This document shows positions 1-6,192 of a DNA stretch of 11,202 bases, piece after piece. The DNA comes from Candidatus Saccharimonadota bacterium (GTDB lineage Bacteria > Patescibacteriota > Saccharimonadia > Saccharimonadales > Saccharimonadaceae), in NCBI GenBank assembly GCA_016199685.1, contig JACQGD010000075.1, forward strand, positions 1-11,202, in the 5' to 3' direction. How positions within the stretch are numbered: position 1 is the stretch's first letter; each line of letters opens with the position of its first letter. Both the position numbers and the translations under genes were made by a program. The notes below the pieces were generated by a model. That model ran no database searches. It was not told where the DNA came from and saw nothing but the letters and a program-made list of their open reading frames with translations.

Positions 1-1195
1 TTGCTTCACCGCCCGAAACAGTAAAGCTTGAATCAATCACCGTCACATCACTTTCAAACTTAGCGGCGAGTGCTTTTTTGATCTCGTCAGAATTCTTTTC
101 AGCAAGCTGTTGCTTTGCTTTGAGTACGTCTGCTTGAAGAACAATTTTCACCGTCTTCGATGTGCCACCTGATGTAGAGCTGGATAATTGAGCTGTAATG
201 CCAGATGGTGCACCACTAACGGCGCCACTCGCACCATTATACTGTTCCCCGCTAGCCGCAGCAGTAACGCCAGTTGTAGCTCCATTGTAGTTACCGAGCG
301 AAAGTGTTACCGTCTGCGCCGTAACAAACACTTGGCCACCGCTACTTGTAAGCTGCGTGCCCGCCGGAATAGTCGCGCCTAAGTTACTAATTGAGTTTGT
401 AGCAAAGGTGACTGTGCCCGTGGCCTTCTCACCAACATCTTTCGTGCCAGTTGCATCAAAATCAACCGAGGCAGTCTGCTTGTCTTGCTGTGCAATGGCT
501 TTCAGCGTCCCCTCTTCTGCGCTGCTCGTAAGGTCAGCACCGAGCGTAGCAGTTGAGCGGATATCTTTGTCTGTTGTCTGCGCATCAATAATAATGGTTG
601 CGTGTGGCGCGAACCAAATCGCCCATACGAGGAATCCAATAAGAAATACCCCAAGTCCACCAAGAATAAAGATCTTCTTACGGAATTTATTGAAGCTTGG
701 TACTTTTATACCACTTTTGACGCGCGGTTTCGTTGGCTTTTCGCCAACTACTGGCGGAGCAGCCCTTTTTGGAGTTGGTGCGTCGTCATCAATATTTAAG
801 TCAGTGATTGCACTGTCAGGTACTGCTGGCTTTGCTTCGTTCATCGCAACATGCTCACCGACCGGCAATTGCTCGCCGTCGATAATATCGTCATCGTCAT
901 CGACTGAAAGTGCTGCAATTTCAGGAACCTCTGGCTTGCTCTGAAGGTTCTTAGCAACCGGTATCTTTGCACTACTTGAAATACCCATAAGCGCTTGGTT
1001 ATTAGTAATAAGGACGAGATGTTTATTGCTCTGCTCGGCGGCACGCTTAAGAAGACGTAAATTTACCGCACTTTGCAGCACACCCACGCGCTTTGGAGGG
1101 ACGAGAGCAACGACTTTTTCTTTGGCATCTTTTACCTTGCCAATAATAGCCGTGATATCGTCTTCAACATCAATGTATATTACGTCTTTTTGCAT
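1..1195 (-). CDS. Bitopic membrane protein with baseplate-J-like outer domain (C-terminus beyond window)
   Basis: The frame is open from an ATG at 1195 to the left edge, giving 398 residues without the C-terminus. Residues 1-75 form a compact cytosolic domain containing VALVPPKRVGVLQSAVNLRL and LLKRAAEQSNKHLVLITNN. Residues ~76-171 are an acidic/proline linker with an Asp run near 97-101 and basic residues just before the membrane (RKK, 172-174). One transmembrane helix spans ~175-195 (IFILGGLGVFLIGFLVWAIWF). The rest, presumably outside the cell, is Ser/Thr/Gly/Ala-rich and contains GTVTFATNS, IPAGTQLTSSGGQVFVTAQT and a late lysine-rich helix (LQADVLKAKQQLAEKNSDE). That pattern is typical of proteins annotated as baseplate J/gp47-like. 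No phage gene is nearby, so a virion role is unlikely. The gene starts two bases after the stop of the FtsA/PilM-like gene and has no clear Shine-Dalgarno, which suggests translational coupling. A PilN-like envelope partner of PilM is my inference. Confidence 0.8.
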   Translation of the reverse strand, partial: MQKDVIYIDVEDDITAIIGKVKDAKEKVVALVPPKRVGVLQSAVNLRLLKRAAEQSNKHLVLITNNQALMGISSSAKIPVAKNLQSKPEVPEIAALSVDDDDDIIDGEQLPVGEHVAMNEAKPAVPDSAITDLNIDDDAPTPKRAAPPVVGEKPTKPRVKSGIKVPSFNKFRKKIFILGGLGVFLIGFLVWAIWFAPHATIIIDAQTTDKDIRSTATLGADLTSSAEEGTLKAIAQQDKQTASVDFDATGTKDVGEKATGTVTFATNSISNLGATIPAGTQLTSSGGQVFVTAQTVTLSLGNYNGATTGVTAAASGEQYNGASGAVSGAPSGITAQLSSSTSGGTSKTVKIVLQADVLKAKQQLAEKNSDEIKKALAAKFESDVTVIDSSFTVSGGEA

Positions 1196-1197
1196 AT

Positions 1198-1725
1198 TTA
1201 TATTCTGAGTAATCGATTCAGTTTTTCTTTGATCGTATCACTGTCAGTAGTACCTACTATTGTATCATACCCAACACGCAGTAAGCCCATGGCAGTAATA
1301 AGCGTGTGATCTTTGACATTTCCTGTTGTGTCATGAATTCCAAGAACCTCTTCTGGCTGAATATGATGGACCGTTGGGCGCTTTGTAAATGGAAGATCTT
1401 TATACCATTCTCGCTTACTTAGCGCATCGACAAGCTGATCGAGACTCGCGCCACCGCCACAAAGGAGGATACGATTTGGCAAGTGATCAACTGAGTCAAA
1501 CTCGCTCAGTGCTAGTTCCACTCCAGAGATCCATACATCGAGTGTCTTATCGATCGCGTCTTCGGCTTGCTTACGAACACTGGCTTTGATTTGCTGGTGA
1601 TCGAGGTTCACTTTGAGCTTCTCGGCGTCGGTATACGATAAATCCATTTCGCTTGCAATAGTACGTGTAAAGCTTCGCCCACCAATACCGAACATCTTCG
1701 TACCTTCGACACCACCGTCATTCAC
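1198..1725 (-). CDS. FtsA/PilM-like ATPase, C-terminal fragment of a broken gene
   Basis: This 175-residue open frame holds the C-terminal half of an actin-fold protein of the FtsA/PilM family. It begins at a GTG (1725) with V/MNDGGVEGTKMFGIGG, which in intact homologues follows the phosphate-2 motif (DxGGGTTD). That motif is absent here. RILLCGGGASLDQL (about residues 84-97) is the adenosine-binding loop. An in-frame TGA lies just upstream at 1729-1731, so the start is forced by the break and is probably not native. The N-terminal half is encoded at 1722-2087 in another frame. As written, neither half could form a complete nucleotide site. The stop is two bases before the start of the baseplate-J-like gene. 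Confidence 0.75.
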   Translation of the reverse strand: MNDGGVEGTKMFGIGGRSFTRTIASEMDLSYTDAEKLKVNLDHQQIKASVRKQAEDAIDKTLDVWISGVELALSEFDSVDHLPNRILLCGGGASLDQLVDALSKREWYKDLPFTKRPTVHHIQPEEVLGIHDTTGNVKDHTLITAMGLLRVGYDTIVGTTDSDTIKEKLNRLLRI

Positions 1726-2087
1726 GATTCAGCAACATCGAGTGGGCGATCAGGTTGTGGTCGGCGGTAGCGAATAGTATTCGTCACACCCTTCACAAGC
1801 TCGCCTGCAATACCTATCACGGCTTTTTTCGCTTGCAAGCCAGCCTGATCTTCGGCCTCAGCAAGCGCTTCTTCGCAGTTTCGAACTACCCCTGAAATAT
1901 CGGCAATTGCACCACTATGCATATCGCTTACATCTTGACGAGCACGTCCTACACCCACAATCTCAAGCGATTCGTCATCGACTCGAGCAATAAGAACCTT
2001 CACAAACTCAGTTCCAATATCAAGTCCAACGATGTACTCATTTTCGGTTGACTGTTTTCGTGCCGCGCGTATTTTATCAAAAACCAT
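1722..2087 (-). CDS. FtsA/PilM-like ATPase, N-terminal fragment of a broken gene
   Basis: This 121-residue product begins MVFDKIRAARKQ and carries YIVGLDIGTEFVKVLIA (residues ~18-34), the phosphate-1 motif of actin-fold ATPases such as FtsA and PilM. The fold continues to NTIRYRRPQPDRPLDVAE, where the central subdomain (1C in FtsA, the PilN-contacting part in PilM) should begin. The frame instead hits TGA at 1722-1724. The downstream half reappears at once in another frame, so roughly 100-130 residues appear to be missing (my estimate from FtsA alignment by eye). PilM proteins sit at the cytoplasmic face of type IV pilus systems, while FtsA tethers FtsZ; the neighbouring bitopic protein favours the PilM reading. 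A TATAAT box lies 10 bases upstream of the ATG and there is no Shine-Dalgarno. Confidence 0.75.
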   Translation of the reverse strand: MVFDKIRAARKQSTENEYIVGLDIGTEFVKVLIARVDDESLEIVGVGRARQDVSDMHSGAIADISGVVRNCEEALAEAEDQAGLQAKKAVIGIAGELVKGVTNTIRYRRPQPDRPLDVAES

Positions 2088-2097
2088 AGATGAAACT

Positions 2098-2103
2098 ATT
2101 ATA
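2098..2103 (-). promoter_or_regulatory. -10 box of the FtsA/PilM-like gene
   Basis: A perfect TATAAT on the minus strand ends 10 bases before the ATG at 2087. Transcription would start near 2091, leaving a leader of about four bases. No convincing -35 is present at 17 bases. It shares the 79-base divergent spacer with the plus-strand promoter at 2132-2160. Confidence 0.5.
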
Positions 2104-2131
2104 TACCAATGCTGCTTATGGTGCTATCATA

Positions 2132-2160
2132 TTGTATTTTTATTACTTTTATGCTATAAT
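2132..2160 (+). promoter_or_regulatory. Promoter of the 354-residue unknown gene, leaderless layout
   Basis: The -35 candidate is TTGTAT (2132-2137), followed by a 17-base spacer and a perfect TATAAT (2155-2160) preceded by TGC, making an extended -10. Only six bases (AGTTAT) separate the -10 from the ATG at 2167, so a normal +7 start site falls on the A of the start codon. There is no Shine-Dalgarno. Confidence 0.7.
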
Positions 2161-2166
2161 AGTTAT

Positions 2167-3231
2167 ATGGAATTGCCTCAACAATCACCCTCGTACAACA
2201 CGCTCTCACTCAAAGAACGTGACATTGATATCAATGAAGACGAAAAACGAATTCTTGACGCTATCGCACGCGAGCGAATTGCCGAATTATTCGAGCAGGT
2301 AGAGCATATGGCAACCATTTCGACACTTACAGCCATCGAACTCGACGCAACACCGCTATCGCCGCCAAATGGATTATTTGCATTACTCGTACGTACGCCA
2401 TATCGACGAGCACACATCTCAGCGGCGTTTGAAGGATCTGGTGAGGATGGTGATTTGTTATCAGCTCGTATTCTCCTGTTTGAACCAGGCACACCGTTTC
2501 GAGGTGAGCTAATTATCGTTCCCGACAATGGCAACGAAGACGGAACTGAAGCCATTGCCGAAGATGACGAGACGGATTCTATGACGCCTCCACTCACTTT
2601 AGATCAGGCCGCATCCGACACACAACACATGAACTATACATTTACGTCACGTGAGTTCAAAGGGCCAAGAGAACTCATTCCACTCCAAAAAGAACACGTT
2701 AAAGAGTTTCTCGACGGGCTCGTCGGCCAAGCAAATGAGTACATTGCAATTACGCAGCCTGAGCGAAATTTTGCACAAAGTGTTCGTGCACTTCTTGCCG
2801 TAAGTAGTGACATCTCGATTGAGAGGCAAGCAGCTTATTCGCTACGTGACGGCGATAGCGAGACGCTCGTTAATGTATTTGAGCAGTCACATGCCAATAA
2901 CGCAAATAAAGATACTGCCCCGACTGTAGAATCGTATCGCGCAATCGTTACAGAGAATGCGAGCGTAAAATCTCCTTTAGACGGCACCTCTTGCGATACA
3001 ACGACAACTTCGCTGCTTAGTCACACACCCGAGGAAACGACGACGCGAATCGAAGCAGAATATACGTCAGTCGACACAGAATATAACATTCGTAATCATC
3101 TGTTTGCAAAAGACCTTGAGGAATATAACAACGACCAGTCAAGTCCTGGAAAGTTTTCTGAACAAATTATAAGCGGCCTTGAACTTCTGCTCGATAAGAA
3201 AGATGACAAAAAAACGACGAGACTATATTAG
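2167..3231 (+). CDS. Acidic protein of unknown function, 354 residues
   Basis: I do not recognise this protein. I chose the ATG at 2167 over the longer in-frame extension to 2032, because the extension runs through the promoter and into the opposing pilM gene, and because TATAAT ends six bases before this ATG. The product is strongly acidic and Thr/Ser-rich, with no transmembrane segment or signal peptide. Residues 21-50 look helical (INEDEKRILDAIARERIAEL). Residues 65-118 look like a beta-rich core (NGLFALLVRTPYRRAHISAA, LLSARILLFEPGTPFRGELI). An acidic linker follows at ~119-150, then a helical section at 174-215 (LQKEHVKEFLDGLVGQANEY), and a disordered-looking Thr/Glu-rich tail with a short final helix (SEQIISGLELLLDKKDD). 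It is divergent from the pilM-like gene and convergent with alaS, overlapping its end by four bases. Confidence 0.75.
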   Translation: MELPQQSPSYNTLSLKERDIDINEDEKRILDAIARERIAELFEQVEHMATISTLTAIELDATPLSPPNGLFALLVRTPYRRAHISAAFEGSGEDGDLLSARILLFEPGTPFRGELIIVPDNGNEDGTEAIAEDDETDSMTPPLTLDQAASDTQHMNYTFTSREFKGPRELIPLQKEHVKEFLDGLVGQANEYIAITQPERNFAQSVRALLAVSSDISIERQAAYSLRDGDSETLVNVFEQSHANNANKDTAPTVESYRAIVTENASVKSPLDGTSCDTTTTSLLSHTPEETTTRIEAEYTSVDTEYNIRNHLFAKDLEEYNNDQSSPGKFSEQIISGLELLLDKKDDKKTTRLY

Positions 3232-3806
3232 ACGAGAACCGCTTTAACGCGACGAATACCTGAAGAACTTGATTCTTCTTTGGTGATTTTGAACACTTTA
3301 CCGTCTTCGGCAAGCTGCCCAGTGTGATCAACATGAGGACCACCACAAATCTCGAAGCTCACTCGCTTTGGCTCATCGCCCATTTTGTACACTTTAACAG
3401 TGTCGCCATATTTATCACCGAATGCTCCAATCGCGCCCATCTCAAATGCCTGAGTCGTCGGGTATTCCTGGAATGAAACAGGGAGATCCCAACTAATCCA
3501 TTCATTGACAAGCTTTTCTACTTCATCCAATTGGTCACGCGTTACTTTTTCGTCGTTATTGAAATCAAATCGTAATCGCTCTTCGGTAATATTGCTTCCG
3601 TGCTGGGTCACGTGGTCACCAACAACTTGTTTAAGTGCAGCATACATGAGATGCGTCGCCGTATGATATTTGACCGACATCTCGCTTGTATCGCCGAGTC
3701 CACCTTTGAATTTCTTTTCTGCACCGGCCCGCGAGAGGTTTTGGTGTTTCTTCATGTCACTTTCAAATGCAAAAAGATCAACCTGAAGACCTTTTTCTTT
3801 TGCCAT
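3228..3806 (-). CDS. alaS: Alanyl-tRNA synthetase, editing-domain fragment (frame-broken alaS)
   Basis: This 192-residue frame is the C-terminal, editing half of AlaS, which hydrolyses mischarged Ser- or Gly-tRNAAla. The zinc-binding editing site is visible as HTATH (H48, H52) and CGGPH (C154, H158). LSRAGAEKKFKGGLGD (~24-39) is the usual link between the aminoacylation and editing parts. It ends SSSSGIRRVKAVLV, right after the editing domain, so the DHHA1/C-Ala region of longer AlaS proteins is absent; I believe this short form is normal in many CPR lineages. The preceding fragment (3812-4948) ends in another frame, and the true sequence TYGFPIELIIEMAKEKG runs across the break with its first part out of frame. 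The apparent ATG start at 3806 is therefore internal to the real gene. Confidence 0.85.
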   Translation of the reverse strand: MAKEKGLQVDLFAFESDMKKHQNLSRAGAEKKFKGGLGDTSEMSVKYHTATHLMYAALKQVVGDHVTQHGSNITEERLRFDFNNDEKVTRDQLDEVEKLVNEWISWDLPVSFQEYPTTQAFEMGAIGAFGDKYGDTVKVYKMGDEPKRVSFEICGGPHVDHTGQLAEDGKVFKITKEESSSSGIRRVKAVLV

Positions 3807-3811
3807 CTCTA

Positions 3812-4948
3812 TTATAAGTTCAATGGGAAAGCCATATGTCGTGTAAAATTCTCACTGAACTTTTGCATCTGCGAGAGTCCTTTTCGCAGTGTCTGACGAA
3901 AGACTTTTTCTTCTTTGACGAGCACTGCAAGCACTTCTTCGCGCTTGGCTTTTACTTCCGGATAGTCTTCAACATACAGATCAGCGATGACCGGGACGAT
4001 CTGCTCAAGGAAGTTCTGCTCAATACCAAGGTCAAATGCGAAACGAATTGCACGTCGAAGTAGGCGTCGCATAACGTAGCCTTGCTCTTTATTTGCGGGT
4101 ACTGCACCATCAACTGCAAGGAACGTTGCACCACGAAGATGGTCGGCGATCACACGCATGCTTTCAGTATGTGATTCATACTTCTTACCACTTAAGTCTT
4201 GAAGCTTTTCTATGATCGGCCATAAAAGACTGATCTTGTAGACATCCGGATTCTTATTTGCAGCAGCTGCAATTCGCTCTAACCCACCGCCGAAGTCAAC
4301 ATTCTTTTTTTCAAGTGGCTCAAAACTGCCATCTTCAAGACGTCGATACTGCATAAAAACCTGGTTGCCAATTTCCATAAACTGACCACTGTCGCTCGCT
4401 GGATGCGCAAGACCGAAACCGTCGGCATGATGCTCTGGACCGAAGTCATAAAACACCTCACTGTCAGGTCCACACGGATCGCCAATTGGCGTCTTATCGA
4501 GACCACCGCCTCGTGACCACCAGTTCTCGCCATCGTCGTAATAAAAGATTCGTTCGCCGGGTTTGATACCACGCGCGTCACCATCTTTCGCACTGCCAAT
4601 TTCTGCAATATCCGCTGTCAGTCCCTTTTCTTGGAATACTTTCTGCCAGATTTCCGCCGCTTCTGTGTCACGAGGAATTCCCTGCGCTTCATCACCAATA
4701 AAACAGGTGACATAGATTTTTTCAGGATCAACACCAGCAACATCCGTTAAAAACTCAAAGAACCAGCGAATCTGCTGCTCTTTGAAATAATCACCCATAC
4801 TCCAGTTGCCTAACATCTCGAAAAAAGTCGTATGACGATTATCGCCAACATCTTCAATATCTTGTGCACGAAGACATGTCTGACTATCGACGAGCCGCAG
4901 CCCAGCTGGATGCTCTTTTCCTAAAAGGTATGGAAGAAGCGGCTGCAT
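3812..4948 (-). CDS. alaS: Alanyl-tRNA synthetase, catalytic fragment lacking its N-terminus (frame-broken alaS)
   Basis: This 378-residue fragment contains the class II aminoacylation core that charges tRNAAla: DNRHTTFFEMLGNWSMGDYF (36-55, motif 2), VDFGGGLERIAAAANKNPDVYK (217-238, motif 3) and the tRNA-recognition helices RVIADHLRGATFLAVDGAVP and EQGYVMRRLLRRA (~265-300). It starts at GMQPLLPYLLG, which in intact AlaS lies around residue 43. The usual start with motif 1 (R..FL.FF...GH..V) is missing, and an in-frame TGA lies only about nine codons upstream. At its end the frame reads SENFTRHMAFPLNL and stops, whereas shifting frame gives TTYGFPIELIIEMAKEK, the conserved AlaS TYGFP motif. 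So the gene is cut at both ends of this fragment. A working copy is expected in any cell. Confidence 0.85.
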   Translation of the reverse strand: MQPLLPYLLGKEHPAGLRLVDSQTCLRAQDIEDVGDNRHTTFFEMLGNWSMGDYFKEQQIRWFFEFLTDVAGVDPEKIYVTCFIGDEAQGIPRDTEAAEIWQKVFQEKGLTADIAEIGSAKDGDARGIKPGERIFYYDDGENWWSRGGGLDKTPIGDPCGPDSEVFYDFGPEHHADGFGLAHPASDSGQFMEIGNQVFMQYRRLEDGSFEPLEKKNVDFGGGLERIAAAANKNPDVYKISLLWPIIEKLQDLSGKKYESHTESMRVIADHLRGATFLAVDGAVPANKEQGYVMRRLLRRAIRFAFDLGIEQNFLEQIVPVIADLYVEDYPEVKAKREEVLAVLVKEEKVFRQTLRKGLSQMQKFSENFTRHMAFPLNL

Positions 4949-5076
4949 ACCACTTCTGCGCGACCTTTTAGCTCACCTTTTTTCTCGTGTGCAGCATTCT
5001 CAAGATCGTTTGCCTTGTCTTTGACGGTGTCAGCCGCGTCTTCTAATTTCTTCTTTGCATCGTCGATTAAACTCAT
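4921..5076 (-). CDS. Small LEA/CsbD-like helical protein whose 3' end is fused into alaS sequence
   Basis: A 51-codon frame starts at ATG 5076, with AAAGGA seven bases upstream. The first ~41 residues (MSLIDDAKKKLEDAADTVKD, then KANDLENAAHEKKGELKGRA) form a charged, Lys/Glu/Ala-rich amphipathic helix like small CsbD or LEA-type stress proteins, a resemblance by composition only. From about residue 42 (VVCSRFFHTF) the sequence is alaS read out of frame. The natural end of this small gene, the intergenic region and the first ~42 codons of alaS all seem to be missing at a junction near 4950-4957. I infer that the small gene was originally complete and upstream of alaS. Confidence 0.65.
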   Translation of the reverse strand: MSLIDDAKKKLEDAADTVKDKANDLENAAHEKKGELKGRAEVVCSRFFHTF

Positions 5077-5083
5077 TGATCCG

Positions 5084-5089
5084 TCCTTT
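5084..5089 (-). promoter_or_regulatory. Ribosome binding site of the small helical protein
   Basis: AAAGGA on the minus strand, seven bases before the ATG at 5076. It supports this start for a frame that would otherwise be too short to trust. Confidence 0.6.
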
Positions 5090-5109
5090 CATCGTTACTT
5101 ACTATCTTT

Positions 5110-5138
5110 ATTATGCGATAAAAGAACGTACATGTCTG
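5110..5138 (-). promoter_or_regulatory. Possible promoter before the small gene and alaS
   Basis: CATAAT (5110-5115) lies 17 bases downstream of CAGACA (5133-5138) on the minus strand, in the 78-base gap after mnmA. It is a weak match at both boxes. It would give a leader of about 27 bases that includes the AAAGGA ribosome binding site. Confidence 0.35.
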
Positions 5139-5154
5139 TGAAATACTTCACGGA

Positions 5155-6192
5155 CTAAAGTACTATTCCACCCCCGATACAGACGTCACCGTCATACAAG
5201 ACAATAGACTGGCCAGATGCAACTGCGCGCTGCTGGTCGACAACTTTTAATGAAGCTTTATCTCCAACAACTTCAAGTTCAGCCTTCACAATCGGGGCGC
5301 GGTGACGAATTCGTTTTGCATACGTACCTGCCCGTGGCTCCTCGCCAATCCAGTGGACAGAATGGAGCTCAACATCACTTTTCCATAGGCTCTTATCATT
5401 AAGGTCGGTCGTCACGTATACCTCATTTTTGTCCATATCCTTACCGACAACGTAATACGGCAAGCCCCCGCCGAGATCGAGCCCGTGACGCTGCCCGAGC
5501 GTATAGAAAATTGCTCCATCGTGAACACCCAGTTTTTTCCCACTTTGCACATCGATAATAGCACCCGGCTGCTGCTCAACGTATTGACTAAGGAACTCTC
5601 GTATCCCAACTTTACCAACAAAGCAGATTCCTTGACTGTCTTTTTTTGCCGCAGTGTAAAGCCCACGAGCTTGCGCCATTTCACGGACAACCGGCTTTGG
5701 GTAGTCACCAAGTGGAAAAAGTGTTTTTTCAAGGGCGCGCCGTGTCACTCGGTACAAGAAATACGTCTGGTCTTTATTTGTATCAGCTGCCATCTTGAGC
5801 TGGCCATTCTCTACGCGAGCATAGTGTCCCGTTGCGATCATATCAGCTCCGTCTTCAAGTGCCGCCTCGAGGAAAAGTTTGAACTTCACCTCTTGATTAC
5901 ACATAATATCTGGATTCGGCGTACGACCAGCTTTGTATTCGGTTATCATATACTCAACGACCTTATCGCGATATTCGTTCTCAAAATCAAACACCTTAAA
6001 GTCAATTCCAAGTTGCACGGCAACACGCTTCGCATCGGCAAGATCATCCGCCCAAGGACATTTCATCCCAGGAAGATCTTGTGTCCAGTTTTTCATGTAG
6101 ACGCCCGTCACATCGTAACCTTGCTCGACAAGCAGTGCAGCTGTCAGGCTCGAGTCGACACCACCACTCATTCCAACATAGACACGTGTCAC
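5155..6192 (-). CDS. mnmA: tRNA-uridine 2-sulfurtransferase MnmA
   Basis: MnmA puts sulfur on C2 of the wobble uridine (U34) in tRNAs for Lys, Glu and Gln, using ATP and persulfide sulfur. The 345-residue product is near the family length (368 in E. coli) and looks complete. The PP-loop SGGVDSS is at 9-15. The two catalytic cysteines are Cys98 (PNPDIMCNQ) and Cys190 (KKDSQGICF). GHYARV (122-127) and DQTYFLY (141-147) are the usual tRNA/ATP-contacting motifs, and the C-terminal beta-barrel part ends GDVCIGGGIVL. The start is a GTG whose first bases overlap the TGA of the DUF218 gene (GTGA), with a perfect AGGAGG six bases upstream. It is the last gene of the csd-DUF218-mnmA operon, so the sulfur donor is encoded with the enzyme that uses it. 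Confidence 0.96.
   Translation of the reverse strand: MTRVYVGMSGGVDSSLTAALLVEQGYDVTGVYMKNWTQDLPGMKCPWADDLADAKRVAVQLGIDFKVFDFENEYRDKVVEYMITEYKAGRTPNPDIMCNQEVKFKLFLEAALEDGADMIATGHYARVENGQLKMAADTNKDQTYFLYRVTRRALEKTLFPLGDYPKPVVREMAQARGLYTAAKKDSQGICFVGKVGIREFLSQYVEQQPGAIIDVQSGKKLGVHDGAIFYTLGQRHGLDLGGGLPYYVVGKDMDKNEVYVTTDLNDKSLWKSDVELHSVHWIGEEPRAGTYAKRIRHRAPIVKAELEVVGDKASLKVVDQQRAVASGQSIVLYDGDVCIGGGIVL

Noticed and set aside
357..944. 195-residue plus-strand open frame
   Set aside because: It lies wholly antisense to the baseplate-J-like gene, has no ribosome site, and its Ser/Ala/Val-rich composition is typical of an antisense shadow.
1..1195. Phage tail baseplate gene or prophage remnant
   Set aside because: No other phage gene is present, the protein has a membrane helix and cytosolic domain, and it is coupled to a PilM-like ATPase.
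1722..1731. UGA read as glycine (SR1/Gracilibacteria code) to rescue the split pilM-like gene
   Set aside because: csd and the DUF218 gene end properly at TGA in tight overlaps, and readthrough at the breaks would stay in the wrong frame and would not restore the missing motifs.
1736..1745. CTCGAT.TTG shared by the pilM-like junction (about 1735-1743) and the tatD junction (about 9043-9051) as a recombination site
   Set aside because: The two other junctions lack it, and a short match at two sites can be chance; without the intact parent sequences repeats at breakpoints cannot be shown.
2032..2166. Longer N-terminus (45 extra residues) for the 354-residue protein
   Set aside because: It would start inside the opposing pilM-like gene and run across both promoters; the TATAAT six bases before 2167 fixes the shorter start.
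3806..3850. Programmed ribosomal frameshift in alaS
   Set aside because: There is no slippery heptamer or evident stimulator, AlaS is not known to use one, and several residues expected before TYGFP seem missing as well.
5137..5150. GTGAAGTATTTCAC hairpin after mnmA as a rho-independent terminator
   Set aside because: The stem is only five base pairs, A/T-rich at its inner end, and no immediate T-run follows it on the minus strand.
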